From an uncultured Eubacterium sp. (GTDB lineage: Bacteria > Bacillota > Clostridia > Lachnospirales > Lachnospiraceae): a stretch of DNA of 5,057 nucleotides. The position numbers were made by a program, and so were the translations under genes. The notes beneath the pieces are model-generated. The model was given only the letters and a program-made list of their open reading frames with translations. It was not told the DNA's origin and made no database searches. Positions 3,905 to 5,057 of this stretch are shown here, piece after piece. The DNA is taken from the NCBI GenBank assembly GCA_904502145.1, contig CAJGDH010000142.1:1-5057 (forward strand), in the 5' to 3' direction. The first letter of the stretch is position 1, and every line of letters begins with the position of its first letter.

Positions 3905-5057
3905 ATGAAAAAGAATATCAGTATTTTAAGAACTTGTTTCACCGCTTTATTCCTGATGGTTCTGATCTTTGGCGTGAAGGTCAGTGCCGCCACGGTCGGT
4001 CACATCACTGTCGACGAAAAAGGGAATATCACCTCAGACGCACTGCCCAATGCAGCACATGCCGTTCAATTGCTGAAAGAAGAGGCCAATATCGAGGGTT
4101 ATACTCTGAAAGCGGGCTATTACTATTTTGACGCCACAGGTAAACTGGCCGAGCTGAAAACAACCGGTCCGTTGACCTATTTTGCGGGAATTGATGCTGA
4201 AGCCAAATCCAGTAAGGCTCTGACTGCGGGAAAGGCAACACTGACAGACAAAACCTGGTCCTCCAACATCGCGCCCAAAACAGGCCTTGTAGGGTCCACA
4301 GTTTATAAAGACGGCAACGCATACAGCGGTTACTGGTGGGAAGGAAAGAAATTATACAAAGTATCCGCCGGAACAAAAGGCGATCTTGTTACAGGAGTGG
4401 CTACCGGTTCATTCTTTGATAAGGCTTCCGGCACTTTCAAGAGTCTCGGCAAGGGAATCTATGTGAAGAAGGGTGTCAAGACCACTGCAGTGGTTGACCG
4501 CCGTTACTATAAAGACGGAAATTACAATGAATCCTTCAGCGGCTGGAAGAAAGTCAGCAAAAAGATCTACTATTTCAATAAAGGTCTTGCCGTCACAGGA
4601 TGGAAGACACTGCCGAGCTACGGCAAAGGCAAGAAGAGCTATAAATATCTCTTTAATGACAAGGGTGTCCTCTATACCAACCTGGTTGACTATTACGGCT
4701 ACAAGAAGTTCATCGGCAAGGATATTCTGATCAGGGTAAACAGGACCATCAACAATACCACTTTCTACCTCAAGGATAGTAAAGGACAGTACACCATCCC
4801 GGCACTGACCATCATCTGTGCCACCCCGAGAAAGAAAGGCGATATTCCGATCGGTCTGAAATACAGACTGGAAAAGACATGGAATAAACGTTGGTATGTC
4901 TATAAGAAGACCAACGGCGCTCCCTGGCGTTACTACCAGTGGGCTGTAAAGATCCACGGTACTTCCTCACTCTTCCATTCCAGCACTTACCGCAAGACAA
5001 GCGGTGCTTCCCTGAGATTAGACCTTTACAACCAGCTCGGGAAGAAGATCACCACAC
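3905..5057 (+). CDS. Secreted L,D-transpeptidase (YkuD) with cell-wall-binding repeats, C-terminus cut by window edge
   Basis: The frame is open for 384 residues to the window edge. Residues 1-28 are a signal peptide: MKKN, a hydrophobic core about 12-25, and a likely cut at VSA/A. Residues 60-265 contain aromatic- and glycine-rich units resembling choline-binding/cell-wall-binding repeats, with AGYYYFDATGKL (70-81), YKDGNAYSGYWWEGKKLYKV (134-153), FSGWKKVSKKIYYFNKGLAVTGW (from 211) and YKYLFNDKGVLYTN (246-259). From about 270 the sequence matches the YkuD fold of peptidoglycan L,D-transpeptidases: ILIRVNRTINNTTFYL (274-289), TPRKKGDIPIG (307-317), then KIHGTSSLFHSS (349-360) and YNQLGKKITT (375-384). 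In this family that last stretch leads into a (S/T)-H/x-GC-I/V-R motif holding the catalytic Cys, which should begin just past base 5057. The enzyme would form 3-3 cross-links or attach proteins to peptidoglycan outside the cell. A start at 3875 would add ten residues. The gene diverges from ddrA and shows no functional link to it. Confidence 0.88.
   Translation, partial: MKKNISILRTCFTALFLMVLIFGVKVSAATVGHITVDEKGNITSDALPNAAHAVQLLKEEANIEGYTLKAGYYYFDATGKLAELKTTGPLTYFAGIDAEAKSSKALTAGKATLTDKTWSSNIAPKTGLVGSTVYKDGNAYSGYWWEGKKLYKVSAGTKGDLVTGVATGSFFDKASGTFKSLGKGIYVKKGVKTTAVVDRRYYKDGNYNESFSGWKKVSKKIYYFNKGLAVTGWKTLPSYGKGKKSYKYLFNDKGVLYTNLVDYYGYKKFIGKDILIRVNRTINNTTFYLKDSKGQYTIPALTIICATPRKKGDIPIGLKYRLEKTWNKRWYVYKKTNGAPWRYYQWAVKIHGTSSLFHSSTYRKTSGASLRLDLYNQLGKKITT

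Noticed and set aside
3808..3993. Small minus-strand hydrophobic frame (61 codons) that looks like a membrane peptide
   Set aside because: It starts at a GTG inside the transpeptidase gene with no Shine-Dalgarno. Its hydrophobic run comes from the AT-rich gap and the antisense of the signal-peptide region.
4409..4957. Minus-strand open frame of 182 codons opposite the L,D-transpeptidase
   Set aside because: It is a shadow of a gene with a signal peptide, repeats and a YkuD domain; its low-complexity acidic and hydrophobic composition follows from the opposite strand.

Overview
The window suggests a low-to-mid GC, Gram-positive anaerobe of the Clostridia, perhaps Lachnospiraceae. This is an inference from four things: strong purine-rich Shine-Dalgarno sites, consensus sigma-A-type promoters in AT-rich gaps, secreted proteins with bacterial Ig-like (Big_2) domains and with W/YYF-type cell-wall-binding repeats, and a B12-enzyme reactivase of the diol/glycerol dehydratase type. 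No rRNA, tRNA or other strong taxonomic marker is present.

There are four protein genes, and the first and last run off the window. On the minus strand, in transcription order, are: (a) a full-length reactivase large subunit (DdrA/PduG/DhaF-like, 3467 to 1650) with its own near-consensus promoter and a strong intrinsic terminator; (b) a cytoplasmic SGNH/GDSL hydrolase (1546 to 899) whose ribosome-binding site lies just past that terminator; (c) a secreted protein with three tandem Big_2 domains (808 to beyond base 1), with its own promoter embedded in the end of the hydrolase gene. On the plus strand, diverging from the reactivase, is (d) a secreted protein with cell-wall-binding repeats and an L,D-transpeptidase (YkuD) domain (3905 to beyond 5057), cut off just before its expected catalytic cysteine.

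The only non-coding stretch over 300 bases is the roughly 430-base AT-rich gap between the two divergent genes (about 3480-3904). It holds the reactivase promoter and leader, one or two candidate promoters for the transpeptidase gene, an imperfect palindrome over the reactivase -35 box, and a short tandem repeat in the reactivase leader.

The genes do not form an obvious pathway. Two exported, envelope-directed proteins flank two cytoplasmic enzymes. The reactivase normally serves a coenzyme B12-dependent dehydratase together with a small subunit, but neither partner is visible here, so it looks like an orphan or a gene acting on a dehydratase elsewhere. I see no mobile element, CRISPR array, tRNA, rRNA or convincing riboswitch, and nothing that amounts to a clear new system. 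The best leads are the orphan reactivase and its promoter palindrome, the terminator between the reactivase and hydrolase genes, and the repeat array in the leader of the Big_2 gene.
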